This document shows, piece by piece, positions 7,662-16,485 of a DNA stretch of 64,000 bases (position 1 is the first letter of the stretch; every line of letters starts with the position of its first letter). A model generated the notes under the pieces. It was not told the DNA's origin. It saw only the letters and a list, made by a program, of their open reading frames with translations, and ran no database searches. The position numbers and the translations under genes are program-made. This DNA is from Mycolicibacterium sp. YH-1 (GTDB taxonomy: Bacteria; Actinomycetota; Actinomycetes; Mycobacteriales; Mycobacteriaceae): assembly GCF_022557175.1 (NCBI RefSeq), contig NZ_CP092915.1, forward strand, positions 558,001 to 622,000, in the 5' to 3' direction.

Positions 7662-10118
7662 TCACGGTGGCGGCGGCGGTGGCGGCGGGGGTCCCAGGAC
7701 CGGCACGGTGATCGGCGGAAGGCCGGGGATCTGAATGACCGTCGAGCCAACGGGAGCGGGCGGCCCATCCATGCCCGGGATCGGCGGAAGGCCGATTGGC
7801 GGTGGCGGTGGTGGCGGCGCGATGCCATTGCTGACCTGGATCGTGATGATCGACCCCGGCACCGTCTGGCCGGCCGGCGAGGTTCCGACGACCGTGCCCA
7901 GCCGCAAACCGCTGTTGACCGGGTTGGACTGATCGGCCACCTGGAAGCCCGCGTCCTTCAGACGTTGACGGGCCAGACTCTCACTCATGCCGGCGATGCT
8001 GGGCACCTTCGAACCCGGTGCACCGTCGACGAAACGCGGGTCAGTGGGCGGCAACTGCACGGTGTCCGGCGTGAACTGCTTCATGGCGGTGAACCACGTC
8101 CGGGCGGGCTCGTTACCGCCGAACAGGTTGCCCGATCCGCATTGCCGCAACGGGAACGAGCACAACTCCGTGGGGGCGGTGGAGTCGTCGTAGATGTAGT
8201 TGGCTGCGGCGTACTCACTGGTGAAGCCCAGGAACGCGGACGACCGGTTCGCCTCAGTGGTGCCGGTCTTGCCCGACATCGGCAGGTTCCAGCCGACCGA
8301 TCCGGCCGCGCCCGCCGCGGTACCCGAGCCGGTGTCGTCCTTGCTCATCGCGTTGGCCAGGGTGTTGGCCAGGCCCTCGGGCACTACCTGTTCGCAGGTC
8401 TCGGTCGTGACCGAGACCTCTTGACCGGACCGGTCGAAGACCTTGTCGATCGGGTTCGGCGGGCACCACGTGCCGCCCGAGGCCAGCGTCGCCGCGACGT
8501 TCGACAGCTCGAGCGCGTTGACCTCGATGGGGCCCAGGGTGAAGGAGCCCAGGTTCTGGCGCTTGACGAAGTCGGCCAGGCTCTCGTTGCTCTCAGGGTC
8601 GTAGTCGCGCGCGGTGCCCGGCAGGGCGTAGGAACGCAAGCCCAACTTGACCGCCATGTCGACGGTGCGCTGCACGCCCACCTGGGAGATCAGCTTGGCG
8701 AAGGCGGTGTTCGGGGAGGTGGCCAGCGCGTCCGTGACGGTCATCGAGCCGCGGTAGTTGCCCGCGTTCTGCACGCACCAGGTGGCGGGCGGGCAACCCT
8801 TGGCGCCGCCGCTGCCCAGCCCCTTGGCCTCGAACCGGGAGGGCGCGTCCAACTGCGCGTTGATGCCCATACCCATGTCGAGGGCCGCCGCGGTGGTGAA
8901 GATCTTGAACACCGACCCCGCGCCATTGCCCACCAACGAGAACGGTTGGGGCTGCATGGTCTCGCCAGCGTCCAGGTTCAGCCCGTAGGTGCGGTTACTC
9001 GCCATCGCGACGACCGGATGCGATTCCTTGCCGGGCCTGATCACGCTCATCACGCTGGCGACACCGTCGAGGTCCGGCGGCGCGATCCCGTCAACCGAGG
9101 ACTTCACCGAGGCCTGCACGTCGGGATCGAGCGTCGTCTTGATGAGGTAACCGCCCTTGGCGACCTGCTCCTTGCTGATGCCCGCGCGTGCCAGGTACTC
9201 GAGTGCGTAGTCGCAGAAGAAGGCGCGGTCGCCCGCGGCGATACAGCCTCGCGGCAGCTCCATCGGTACCGGAAGCACGCCAAGGGGTTGCTCCTTGGCC
9301 TCCCGCAACGCCGACGCCTCGTGTGGCAGGTTCTCGATCATCGTGTCCAGCACGACGTTCCGCCGTGCCAGCGCACCGTCGGGGTTGGTGTACGGGTTGA
9401 GCGTGCTGGTCGACTGGACCATGCCCGCCAGCAGTGCGGCCTGTTGCCAGTTCAACTCGGAGGCGTTGATGCCGAAGTAGGTCTGGGCCGCGTCCTGCAC
9501 CCCGAACGCGTTATTACCGAAGGACACCAGGTTGAGGTATCGGGTGAGGATCTCGGGCTTGGTGAACGTCTTGTCCAGTGTCAGCGCCATCCGGATCTCT
9601 CGCAGCTTGCGTGCGGGAGTGGTCTCGATGGCCGCGCGCTTCTCTGCCTCGGTCTGCGCGACGACGAGGAGTTGGTAGTTCTTGATGTACTGCTGCTCGA
9701 GGGTCGAGCCGCCGCGGGTGTCGCTGGCGCCCGATAGGTAGCCAGAAAGGCCCGTCAGCGTGCCCTGCCAGTCGACACCGTTGTGGTCGGCGAACCTCTT
9801 GTCCTCGATCGAGACGATCGCCAACTTCATCGTGTTGGCGATCTGTTCGCTCGGAACCTCGAAACGTCGTTGGCTGTATAACCAGGCGATGGGGTTGCCG
9901 CGAGCGTCCACCATCGTGGAAACCGCGGGCACGTCACCCTCGACGAGTTGAGTGGATCCGTTGGCCACGACGTCGGACGCGCGGTTCGACATCAGGCCGA
10001 AGCCGCCGACGAGCGGAAACATGAAGGCGGCGGCCACGACGCTGGCCAAAACGCAGCACCACGCCAACTTGATGACCGTCACCGCAGTGGGTGGACGAGT
10101 CGGCGGGCGCTCAGACAT
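7662..10118 (-). CDS. ponA2: Bifunctional class A penicillin-binding protein PonA2 with PASTA domain
   Basis: An 818-residue peptidoglycan synthase starting at the ATG at 10118. A short cytoplasmic tail is followed by one membrane anchor (residues 16-42). The glycosyltransferase domain carries the catalytic Glu105 in SIEDKRF and RGGSTLEQQ at 135-143. The transpeptidase domain has SVFK (S402, K405), SPN (468-470) and KTGT (617-620). A single PASTA domain, residues 702-765, is thought to sense muropeptides. The C-terminal 50 residues are nearly all Pro, Gly and hydrophobic residues, ending in a proline run. PonA2 polymerises and cross-links peptidoglycan outside the membrane and is linked to stress and stationary-phase survival in mycobacteria. 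It is divergent from whiB4. Confidence 0.96.
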   Translation of the reverse strand: MSERPPTRPPTAVTVIKLAWCCVLASVVAAAFMFPLVGGFGLMSNRASDVVANGSTQLVEGDVPAVSTMVDARGNPIAWLYSQRRFEVPSEQIANTMKLAIVSIEDKRFADHNGVDWQGTLTGLSGYLSGASDTRGGSTLEQQYIKNYQLLVVAQTEAEKRAAIETTPARKLREIRMALTLDKTFTKPEILTRYLNLVSFGNNAFGVQDAAQTYFGINASELNWQQAALLAGMVQSTSTLNPYTNPDGALARRNVVLDTMIENLPHEASALREAKEQPLGVLPVPMELPRGCIAAGDRAFFCDYALEYLARAGISKEQVAKGGYLIKTTLDPDVQASVKSSVDGIAPPDLDGVASVMSVIRPGKESHPVVAMASNRTYGLNLDAGETMQPQPFSLVGNGAGSVFKIFTTAAALDMGMGINAQLDAPSRFEAKGLGSGGAKGCPPATWCVQNAGNYRGSMTVTDALATSPNTAFAKLISQVGVQRTVDMAVKLGLRSYALPGTARDYDPESNESLADFVKRQNLGSFTLGPIEVNALELSNVAATLASGGTWCPPNPIDKVFDRSGQEVSVTTETCEQVVPEGLANTLANAMSKDDTGSGTAAGAAGSVGWNLPMSGKTGTTEANRSSAFLGFTSEYAAANYIYDDSTAPTELCSFPLRQCGSGNLFGGNEPARTWFTAMKQFTPDTVQLPPTDPRFVDGAPGSKVPSIAGMSESLARQRLKDAGFQVADQSNPVNSGLRLGTVVGTSPAGQTVPGSIITIQVSNGIAPPPPPPPIGLPPIPGMDGPPAPVGSTVIQIPGLPPITVPVLGPPPPPPPPP

Positions 10119-10430
10119 GGGTTACAGAGTAGCGACGTCGGCTAACGACAGCTTTTCCGCCGCTGAATCGCCCCTGCTCGACACTTGGCGGGGTCCTGTA
10201 TGGCCTGCCAGAGCGGTATGCGACGCTGACGGTGCCTGCATAAGTCAAGTCACGGCACGGTCGTCCCAAAAATTCGTGATTTGACTGTTGCGCAAAACCC
10301 CCCTGACCACCTAGCTTGGACAGACAGTGCGATCTAGGTAACACTACCGGTCGCAATGTGGCGCAGCTCGCAACAGCGTGCTATCGCTTGGGGTTGACCG
10401 CCGAAATGGCGGCTGGAGGAGGGATCGCAC
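10119..10430. other. Divergent ponA2-whiB4 intergenic region (312 bp)
   Basis: No gene is seen here. The segment is less GC-rich than its surroundings and must hold the promoters of both flanking genes. A candidate whiB4 promoter is listed separately. No obvious Crp-type palindrome (TGTGA-N6-TCACA) was found. Confidence 0.6.
10316..10344 (+). promoter_or_regulatory. Candidate sigma-A promoter of whiB4
   Basis: TTGGAC at 10316-10321 and TAACAC at 10339-10344 are separated by 17 bp and would start transcription near 10351, giving a leader of about 80 nt. This is based on hexamer match and spacing only. Confidence 0.4.
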
Positions 10431-10790
10431 GTGTCAGGTACACGGCCGGCGGCTCGCAGGACAATCATGAGTTCCCCTGTAAATGCAGTTGTTGTTCAAA
10501 GTGTCGAGGCCGAGGCCCGCATCGCGTGGGTTTCGCAGGCCAGATGCCGGCAAGCCGATCCTGATGAATTGTTCGTGCGGGGGGCCGCACAGCGGAAGGC
10601 CGCAGTCATCTGCAGGCACTGCCCGGTCATCACCGAATGCGGCGCAGATGCACTCGACAACCGCGTCGAGTTCGGGGTGTGGGGTGGCATGACCGAGCGT
10701 CAGCGTCGCGCTTTGCTCAAGCAGCATCCCGAGGTCGTGTCCTGGGCGGACTTCTTTGCCGCTCAGCGTAAGCACCGCAGCGCGGTTTAG
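10431..10790 (+). CDS. whiB4: WhiB-family Fe-S redox regulator WhiB4
   Basis: A 119-residue protein. The GTG at 10431 is chosen because GGAGGAGGG ends eight bases upstream and the length agrees with the 118-residue M. tuberculosis protein. The four cluster cysteines are C39, C61, C64 and C70 (C-X21-C-X2-C-X5-C), followed by the GVWGG turn at 82-86 and a basic C-terminus that binds DNA or sigma-A. WhiB4 loses its 4Fe-4S cluster on exposure to oxygen or nitric oxide; the apo form condenses DNA and represses antioxidant genes. Its position beside the Get3/ArsA-like pair is the same as in M. tuberculosis (Rv3681c). Confidence 0.95.
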   Translation: MSGTRPAARRTIMSSPVNAVVVQSVEAEARIAWVSQARCRQADPDELFVRGAAQRKAAVICRHCPVITECGADALDNRVEFGVWGGMTERQRRALLKQHPEVVSWADFFAAQRKHRSAV

Positions 10791-10807
10791 TACCGAGCCG
10801 CCTCGGC

Positions 10808-11926
10808 TCAGGCGGCTTCCCCGGTGATCTGATCGGCGATGGCGCGCAGCGCCTCGAGGTCCGACACGTCGAACGGCAGCGAGGGTACGCCGACGATCGA
10901 GACGTGCGGGTTTGCTCCCGTGAAGCGGGAGAGCAGTCGCACCTCACGTTTGGCCGTTAGCGCGCGGTCGGCGTGAATCCTCAGCACCGCCGCGGTCAAC
11001 GCGTCGTCCTCGGTCAACGAGTCAGCCGCGGTGCTGGCCTGCTCGGGCTTCAGATCGCACAGCGTGGGGTGTGTGCGGTTGAGGATCAGCCCGGCAAGCG
11101 GCATCTTCTCCTGTGACAGACGGTCGACGAAGAACGATGCCTCCCGCAGCGCGTCGGGCTCGGCCGCCGACACCACCACGAACTGGGTGCCGCGTCGCTT
11201 GAGCAGTTCGTACGTGCGGTCGGCCTTCTCGCGGAATCCGCCGAATGTCGCATCCAGTGACTGCACGAAACTTGCCGCGTCGGAGAGCATTTGGGAACCG
11301 AGCACCGTCGACAGTGCCTTCATGGCCAGGCCGACGGCGCCGGTCACCAGGCGGCCGATGCCACGTCCCGGCGCGAGCAGCATCTTCCACAGCCGGCTGT
11401 CCATGAAACTGCCCAGGCGCTTCGGCGCGTCGAGGAAGTCAAGCGCATTGCGCGACGGCGGGGTGTCGACGACCACCAGGTCCCACTTGTCCTGGGCCAG
11501 CAGCTGTCCGAGCTTCTCCATCGCCATGTACTCCTGAGTCCCGGCGAGGGAGGTTGCCACGGTCTGATAGAACTGGTTCTCCAGAATCGCGTCTGCCCGA
11601 TCGGATCCCGAGTACTGGATCACCATCTCGTCGAACGTGCGACGCATGTCGAGCATCATCGCGTGCAACTCCCCGGTGACCTCGGGGGCCAGCGGTACCC
11701 GCTGCGGGGTGTTGCCCAGATCCTTGACGCCGAGGGCCTGCGCGAGGCGCTTCGCGGGGTCGATGGTCAGCACCACAACGGTGCGGCCGTACTCGGCGGC
11801 CCGCAGCGCCATCGCGGCGGCCGTGGTGGTCTTGCCGACACCGCCTGCGCCACAACACACCACGACGCGGTTGGAGGTGTCGGACAGGATTGCCTGCATG
11901 TCGAGCGTGAGCGGTGTGGTGCTCAT
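10808..11926 (-). CDS. Get3/ArsA-like ATPase, second subunit (Rv3680-like)
   Basis: A 372-residue P-loop ATPase. Its ATG follows the TAG of the first ATPase gene with no gap. The deviant Walker A motif GAGGVGKTT lies near residues 26-34, followed by [15 protein letters not shown], the switch segment typical of ArsA/Get3. Further in, [14 protein letters not shown] is the second nucleotide-contact strand. Such proteins are dimeric NTP-driven chaperones or ion-pump ATPases, but no ArsB or tail-anchored insertion partner is nearby. The two genes probably encode a heterodimer; M. tuberculosis Rv3679-Rv3680 has been described as a bacterial Get3-like pair linked to glycerol metabolism. Confidence 0.88.
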   Translation of the reverse strand: MSTTPLTLDMQAILSDTSNRVVVCCGAGGVGKTTTAAAMALRAAEYGRTVVVLTIDPAKRLAQALGVKDLGNTPQRVPLAPEVTGELHAMMLDMRRTFDEMVIQYSGSDRADAILENQFYQTVATSLAGTQEYMAMEKLGQLLAQDKWDLVVVDTPPSRNALDFLDAPKRLGSFMDSRLWKMLLAPGRGIGRLVTGAVGLAMKALSTVLGSQMLSDAASFVQSLDATFGGFREKADRTYELLKRRGTQFVVVSAAEPDALREASFFVDRLSQEKMPLAGLILNRTHPTLCDLKPEQASTAADSLTEDDALTAAVLRIHADRALTAKREVRLLSRFTGANPHVSIVGVPSLPFDVSDLEALRAIADQITGEAA

Positions 11927-12967
11927 CTATCGGACTCCCTGCTGCGCGAGTTCTTCGGCGAGTTCATACAGGCTGCCCAGGTCGACGCCGTCGCGCAGGG
12001 CGGGCAGCTCCAGTCGTGGCACGTCGATCAGGTCGAGCTGCTCTGCGCTCTCGGCGCGCGCCGAGATCCGCGTGGCGTGCTGAATGGTCTCGGTCAACAG
12101 GCCCGCGAAGTCGGAGTCCGACAACGTGATTCCCGTCTTCGCGAGACCCGCTCGGACGGCGTCCGCGTCGACGTCACCCTCGGCCGCCTTGGCTAGATCG
12201 TCGGCACCGAGATAGGCCGGGATGTTGCGGTTCACGATGACGCTGCCGACATGCAGCCCCATCTCCTGCAGCTCCTCGATGGCCTCCACGGTCTCCTGAA
12301 TCGGCAGGGCCTCCAGCAGCGTCACCAGATGGATCGAGGTCAGATCCGAGTGCAGCAGCTTGACGACGCCATCGGCCTGCGAGTGCACGGGACCGCCCTT
12401 GGCCAGGTCGGACACCGCCTTGGTGACATCGAGGAAGCGAGCGATGCGACCGGTGGGCGGTGAGTCGACGACAACGGCGTCGTAGGCCTGGTGCTTGGCC
12501 TTCTCCCGCTCCTTCTCGTTGCGCACCACGATTTCCTTGATCTTGCCCGTCAGCAGGACGTCGCGAAGGCCCGGCGCGATGGTGGTCGCGAACTCGACGG
12601 CACCGATGCGACGCATTGCGCGGCCGGCGATACCGAGGTTGTAGAACATGTCGAGGTACTCCAGGAACGCCGCCTCGGTGTCGATGGCCAGCGCATTGAC
12701 CAGGCCACCGCCGTCGGCGGTCGCGATCTTCACCTCCTCGTAGGGAAGCGGCGGGACGTCGAAGAGCTGCGCGATGCCCTGGCGTCCCTCGACCTCCACC
12801 AACAGCACGCGGCGGCCACCCGCGGCGAGCGCCAGGGCAAGGGCCGCGGCGATTGTCGACTTTCCGGTGCCACCCTTTCCGGTCACGAAGTGCAGCCGGG
12901 CCTTGGTCGATCGCGAGGACCAGCCGACGGCGTTTCGGCCGGTGGATGCGGAGGAGGGGGGAGCCAC
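11927..12967 (-). CDS. Get3/ArsA-like ATPase, first subunit (Rv3679-like)
   Basis: A 346-residue P-loop ATPase with a GTG start at 12967; the nearby upstream ATG is out of frame. The Walker A motif GKGGTGKST (about residues 30-38) has the two lysines of the deviant MinD/Get3 type. LVEVEGRQGIAQLF follows, and VVVDSPPTGRIARFL forms the later switch region. It is directly fused by adjacent stop/start to the second ATPase gene, supporting a heteromer. It is divergent from the DUF4177 gene with only 48 bp between them, so the promoters must overlap. Confidence 0.88.
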   Translation of the reverse strand: MAPPSSASTGRNAVGWSSRSTKARLHFVTGKGGTGKSTIAAALALALAAGGRRVLLVEVEGRQGIAQLFDVPPLPYEEVKIATADGGGLVNALAIDTEAAFLEYLDMFYNLGIAGRAMRRIGAVEFATTIAPGLRDVLLTGKIKEIVVRNEKEREKAKHQAYDAVVVDSPPTGRIARFLDVTKAVSDLAKGGPVHSQADGVVKLLHSDLTSIHLVTLLEALPIQETVEAIEELQEMGLHVGSVIVNRNIPAYLGADDLAKAAEGDVDADAVRAGLAKTGITLSDSDFAGLLTETIQHATRISARAESAEQLDLIDVPRLELPALRDGVDLGSLYELAEELAQQGVR

Positions 12968-13015
12968 CTATGCATGCTAACCAAGCCGCACCGCCTGACC
13001 CGTAAGCTCAGCCGC

Positions 13016-13177
13016 ATGAGCGAACTGACTCGGTGGGAGTACGCCACGGTCCCCCTGCTGACACATGCGACAAAGCAGATCCTCGACCAATGGGGCGAGG
13101 ACGGCTGGGAGCTGGTTTCGGTGCTACCTGGCCCGACCGGCGAGCAGCATGTCGCCTATCTGAAGCGACCCAAGTGA
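13016..13177 (+). CDS. Small DUF4177 family protein (Rv3678A-like)
   Basis: A 53-residue protein starting at the ATG at 13016. The pattern WEYATVPLL followed by ILDQWGEDGWELVSV is diagnostic of DUF4177, a compact fold of unknown function. The stop overlaps the GTG start of the RidA gene by four bases (GTGA), so it heads a coupled operon DUF4177-RidA-MBL hydrolase. Confidence 0.88.
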   Translation: MSELTRWEYATVPLLTHATKQILDQWGEDGWELVSVLPGPTGEQHVAYLKRPK

Positions 13178-13647
13178 CGGCGTCCGGGACCTGGTCGGCG
13201 CGCCTGGCGGAGCTGGGCATCGAGCTGCCCGCCGTCGTCGCTCCGCTGGCCGCCTACGTGCCCGCCGTCCGCACCGGCAACCTGGTCTACACGTCCGGGC
13301 AGCTGCCGATGCAGTCGGGTGAGCTGCCGCGCACCGGCAAGGTCGGCGCCGACGTCGACCCCGCCGACGCCAAGGATCTCGCGCGGACATGCGCGCTCAA
13401 CGCGCTGGCCGCCGTGCACGCTCTGGTCGGCATCGATGCCGTCGTCCGGGTGGTGAAGGTGGTTGGCTTCGTCGCGTCCGCACCCGGCTTCAACGGACAA
13501 CCCGGCGTCATCAACGGCGCATCGGCGCTGCTCGGTGACGTTTTCGGCGAGGCGGGCGCGCACGCCCGCTCCGCTGTGGGGGTGTCGGAGCTGCCGCTGG
13601 ATGCGCCGGTCGAGGTCGAACTCATCGTGGAGGTCGCGGGGGCGTGA
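13174..13647 (+). CDS. RidA family protein, imine/enamine deaminase-like (Rv3678c-like)
   Basis: A 157-residue protein with a GTG start inside the previous stop. LVYTSGQLPMQSG near residues 35-47 is the RidA/YjgF core strand, and the later ARSAVGVSELPLDAPVEVELIVEV closes the barrel. The catalytic arginine of true RidA (in the RSAV position) is present, since the local sequence is ARSAVG. RidA proteins hydrolyse reactive 2-aminoacrylate from PLP enzymes. The longer N-terminus places it in a YjgF subgroup of less certain activity. The stop overlaps the start of the MBL gene. Confidence 0.85.
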   Translation: MTASGTWSARLAELGIELPAVVAPLAAYVPAVRTGNLVYTSGQLPMQSGELPRTGKVGADVDPADAKDLARTCALNALAAVHALVGIDAVVRVVKVVGFVASAPGFNGQPGVINGASALLGDVFGEAGAHARSAVGVSELPLDAPVEVELIVEVAGA

Positions 13648-14432
13648 CCTCCAACGCGGCATTGGAGCACCCCGCCTACGGGGCGCTGCGTCGCGTGACC
13701 GACACGGCGTCCGTCCTCCTGTGCGATAACCCCGGCCTGCTGACGCTCGACGGCACCAACACGTGGGTGCTTCAGGGACCGGGCAGCGACGAGATGGTGA
13801 TCGTCGATCCCGGACCCGATGACGACGCGCATGTCGACGCCATCGCGAGCCTGGGCAAGATCCCGCTGATCCTGATCAGCCACAAGCACGGCGACCACAC
13901 CGACGCCATCGACAAACTCGTCGATCGGACCGGTGCGACCGTCCGCGCGCTGGGTAGCGGATTCCTTCGCGGCCTCGGCGGTCCGCTGACCGACGGCGAG
14001 GTGATTGACGCCGCTGGCGTGCGCATCACCGTGATGGCCACGCCCGGCCACACCGCCGACTCGCTGTGCTTCCTGGTCGACGACGCCGTTCTGACCGCGG
14101 ACACGGTCCTCGGGCGGGGAACGACCGTGATCGACAACGAGGACGGCAGCCTTCGCGACTACCTGGAGTCCCTGCGCCGTCTGCGTGGATTGGGCAAGCG
14201 CACGGTGCTGCCGGGGCACGGTCCCGATCTGGGTGACATTGAGGCGGTCGCGGGGATGTATCTGGCGCATCGCGAGGAACGGCTCGACCAGGTGCGAGAC
14301 GCGCTAAAGGTGCTCGGTGAGGACGCCACCGCCCGACAGATCGTGGAGCACGTCTACACCGACGTGGACCAGAAGCTGTGGCCGCACGCGGAGTGGTCGG
14401 TCCAGGCGCAGCTGAACTACCTGCGCAGCTGA
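13644..14432 (+). CDS. MBL-fold metallo-hydrolase, LACTB2-like (Rv3677c-like)
   Basis: A 262-residue protein with a GTG start that overlaps the RidA stop by four bases. The metal motif HKHGDH (H80, H82, D84, H85) is followed by TPGHTADS, TADTVLG and LPGHGP, the full metallo-beta-lactamase-fold ligand set. The C-terminal winged-helix-like part (QIVEHVYTD..LWPHAEWSVQAQLNYL) matches the LACTB2/hydroxyacylglutathione-hydrolase-like group, where the human member is an RNA endonuclease. The substrate here is not known. The gene ends at a strong bidirectional terminator facing crp. Confidence 0.87.
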   Translation: MTSNAALEHPAYGALRRVTDTASVLLCDNPGLLTLDGTNTWVLQGPGSDEMVIVDPGPDDDAHVDAIASLGKIPLILISHKHGDHTDAIDKLVDRTGATVRALGSGFLRGLGGPLTDGEVIDAAGVRITVMATPGHTADSLCFLVDDAVLTADTVLGRGTTVIDNEDGSLRDYLESLRRLRGLGKRTVLPGHGPDLGDIEAVAGMYLAHREERLDQVRDALKVLGEDATARQIVEHVYTDVDQKLWPHAEWSVQAQLNYLRS

Positions 14433-14448
14433 CCTCTCCCCGCCCAGC

Positions 14449-14500
14449 AGTCGCAAAAGCCCCTCATTCACGTGGAGTGAAGTGAGGGGCTTGTGCGACT
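14449..14500. terminator. Strong bidirectional hairpin terminator between the MBL gene and crp
   Basis: An 18-bp inverted repeat with a single mismatch (AGTCGCAAAAGCCCCTCA against its complement) encloses a 16-base loop that itself contains TTCAC/GTGAA. It lies in the 78-bp gap between the two convergent genes and carries AAAA/TT flanks on both strands. Confidence 0.85.
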
Positions 14501-14510
14501 GTTCGCGCTA

Positions 14511-15185
14511 CTAGCGCGCTCGGCGGGCCAGACGCTCGGAATCGCTGATCAGAACGCTCTTGCCCTCGAGGCGAATCCAGCCGCGGTGGGCGAAGTCGGC
14601 GAGCGCCTTGTTCACCGTCTCGCGGGAGGCGCCGACCAGCTGGGCGATCTCCTCCTGGGTCAGGTCGTGCGTGACCCGGAGCGAGCCGCCCTCCTGGGTG
14701 CCGAAACGCTGGGCCAGCTGCAGCAGCTGCTTGGCAACCCGGCCGGGCACGTCGGTGAAGATGAGGTCGGCCAGGTTGTTGTTGGTGCGGCGAAGCCGGC
14801 GAGCCAGCACACGCAACAACTGATCGGCGATCTCGGGACGGTCCTTGATCCACGCCTTGAGGGCGTCGCGGTTCATCGCCACGGCGCGCACCTCGGTGAT
14901 GGTGGTGGCGCTCGAGGTCCGCGGACCGGGATCGAAGATGGACAGCTCGCCGAACATGTCCGACGGACCCATGATGGTCAGCAGGTTCTCGCGACCGTCG
15001 GGTGAGCGGCGACCGATCTTCACCTTGCCGGACATGATGATGTACAGCCGATCACCGGGCTCGCCCTCGGCGAACACCGTGTGTCCGCGCGGGAAATCGA
15101 CGGGCTGCAACTCCTTGGCCAGCGCCGATACAGCGGTCGGTTCGACGCCCTGGAAGATTCCGGCCCTAGCCAGGATCTCGTCCAC
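14511..15185 (-). CDS. crp: cAMP receptor protein Crp (Rv3676-like)
   Basis: A 224-residue transcription factor with a GTG start and GAGGGGC upstream. Residues 1-115 form the cyclic-nucleotide-binding barrel, with FGELSIFD and RTSSATT marking the phosphate-binding cassette. A long dimer helix follows. The HTH contains [21 protein letters not shown] at about 173-193. Mycobacterial Crp controls respiration, resuscitation factors and carbon metabolism at TGTGA-N6-TCACA sites; it binds DNA even without cAMP, less tightly than E. coli CRP responds. Two likely partners lie in this window: a membrane adenylate cyclase (42027-43652) and a candidate operator at acs (23429-23444). Confidence 0.97.
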   Translation of the reverse strand: MDEILARAGIFQGVEPTAVSALAKELQPVDFPRGHTVFAEGEPGDRLYIIMSGKVKIGRRSPDGRENLLTIMGPSDMFGELSIFDPGPRTSSATTITEVRAVAMNRDALKAWIKDRPEIADQLLRVLARRLRRTNNNLADLIFTDVPGRVAKQLLQLAQRFGTQEGGSLRVTHDLTQEEIAQLVGASRETVNKALADFAHRGWIRLEGKSVLISDSERLARRAR

Positions 15186-15289
15186 GTTGCCCCTCTTTTT
15201 GTTCTCGGGTGATATGACACGCGCAGGCTAAGCCGCCGCGCGATAGCGAACGTCAGTCTAGTGGGTGCCCGGTTCGCGACGTGCCAACG

Positions 15290-15619
15290 CTACACACGAT
15301 CGGGCTGCCGGGTCGGCAGAAATTCGGGATTGCCCCGGTGATGGATGTAGATCCGGGCAGGCGCACGGTGCGATGCGGTGCTCGGAATCGACTCACTGAA
15401 GCGGGTGTGGAACGGCTCGTACACGCAGTCGGCGTCCAAATCGTCGTCGACGTCGTCGCGTGCGGGCGGACGTGCACAGTCGGCCTTGGCCCGGTCCAGG
15501 GCGGCGGCCACGTCCTTGTCGGAGACTGCGTCACCGACAAGATTCGATTCCAGGCGGTCAAGCCCGAAGGTCGCCAACATCAGCAACCCCGGGACGAAGA
15601 CAACCAGCAACCACGACAC
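15290..15619 (-). CDS. Small membrane protein (Rv3675-like)
   Basis: A 109-residue frame from a GTG at 15619. Residues 1-20 (SWLLVVFVPGLLMLATFGL) form one membrane helix. The remaining acidic, cysteine-containing tail (KADCARPP..DADCVYEPF) would be outside. No ATG is available; an in-frame ATT at 15643 would add the residues GRVYFSL, which look like a natural N-terminus, so the true start could lie there. Position between crp and nth equals that of Rv3675 in M. tuberculosis, annotated only as a possible membrane protein. Function unknown. Confidence 0.6.
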   Translation of the reverse strand: MSWLLVVFVPGLLMLATFGLDRLESNLVGDAVSDKDVAAALDRAKADCARPPARDDVDDDLDADCVYEPFHTRFSESIPSTASHRAPARIYIHHRGNPEFLPTRQPDRV

Positions 15620-15714
15620 AAGACTGAAGTAAACACGGCCAATATCTCGGCGTGATCACGAAATGCCACCGGTCTGTTCGCCGTGCTCGTTGACCCGTCA
15701 GTAGGCTGAATGCC

Positions 15715-16485
15715 GTGGCAGGACGCGTGCCCGCGAGCAAGCGGGCCTCCCAGAAAAAGTGGGCCGAAGAAACTCACCTCGGTCTGGTTCGTCGCGCGCG
15801 ACGTATGAATCGTGCTCTCGCACAGGCCTTTCCGCACGTCTACTGCGAACTGGACTTCACCAACCCGCTCGAGCTCACCGTCGCCACGATCCTGTCTGCG
15901 CAAAGCACCGACAAGCGGGTGAACCTGACCACGCCTGCGCTGTTCAAGAAGTACTCGACGGCGCTGGACTATGCCCAGGCTGACCGCGAGGAGTTGGAGT
16001 CGATTATTCGGCCTACCGGCTTCTACCGGAACAAGGCGACGTCCTTGATGCGGCTCGGCCAGGAGCTCGTCGAGCGGTTCGACGGCCAGGTCCCCGACAC
16101 GCTCGAGGAGTTGGTCACGCTTCCGGGTATCGGCCGCAAGACCGCAAACGTGGTCCTCGGAAATGCGTTCGACGTCCCGGGCATCACTGTGGACACCCAC
16201 TTCGGGCGCTTGGTGCGGCGCTGGGGCTGGACGACGCTGGAGGACCCGGTCAAGGTCGAGTTCGCCATCGGCGAGCTGATCGAGCGCCGGGAGTGGACGT
16301 TATTGAGTCATCGCGTCATTTTTCATGGTCGACGCGTCTGCCACGCCCGCCGTCCGGCGTGCGGCGTGTGCGTGCTGGCCAAGGACTGCCCCTCCTTCGG
16401 CACGGGCCCGACCGACCCGCTGACCGCCGCGGCCCTGGTCAAGGGGCCCGAGACGGAACACCTGCTGGCACTGGCCGGACTCTGA
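15715..16485 (+). CDS. nth: Endonuclease III, base-excision repair DNA glycosylase/AP lyase
   Basis: A 256-residue enzyme with a GTG start at 15715. LPGIGRKTA (136-144) is the helix-hairpin-helix with the catalytic Lys142, and Asp160 sits in ITVDTH. The C-terminal cluster ligands are C209, C216, C219 and C225 (C-X6-C-X2-C-X5-C) for a 4Fe-4S centre. The enzyme removes oxidised pyrimidines and nicks at the abasic site. Its TGA overlaps the ATG of the thioredoxin-like gene by one base, starting a four-gene chain nth-tlpA-like-nudL-like-marP in which every junction overlaps. Confidence 0.96.
   Translation: MAGRVPASKRASQKKWAEETHLGLVRRARRMNRALAQAFPHVYCELDFTNPLELTVATILSAQSTDKRVNLTTPALFKKYSTALDYAQADREELESIIRPTGFYRNKATSLMRLGQELVERFDGQVPDTLEELVTLPGIGRKTANVVLGNAFDVPGITVDTHFGRLVRRWGWTTLEDPVKVEFAIGELIERREWTLLSHRVIFHGRRVCHARRPACGVCVLAKDCPSFGTGPTDPLTAAALVKGPETEHLLALAGL

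Noticed and set aside
7551..9737. 728-codon open frame antisense to ponA2
   Set aside because: High-GC codon bias keeps the opposite strand free of stops; the sequence is low-complexity His/Arg/Gly with no domain, while ponA2 is complete.
15205..15225. GGTGATATGACAC upstream of crp as a Crp autoregulation site
   Set aside because: The half-sites are GTG and CAC with six bases between them instead of the eight needed for TGTGA-N6-TCACA.
15253..15561. 102-codon minus-strand frame overlapping the Rv3675-like gene
   Set aside because: The alternative frame from 15619 has a proper membrane helix and the position of Rv3675; this one is a proline/threonine-rich shadow.
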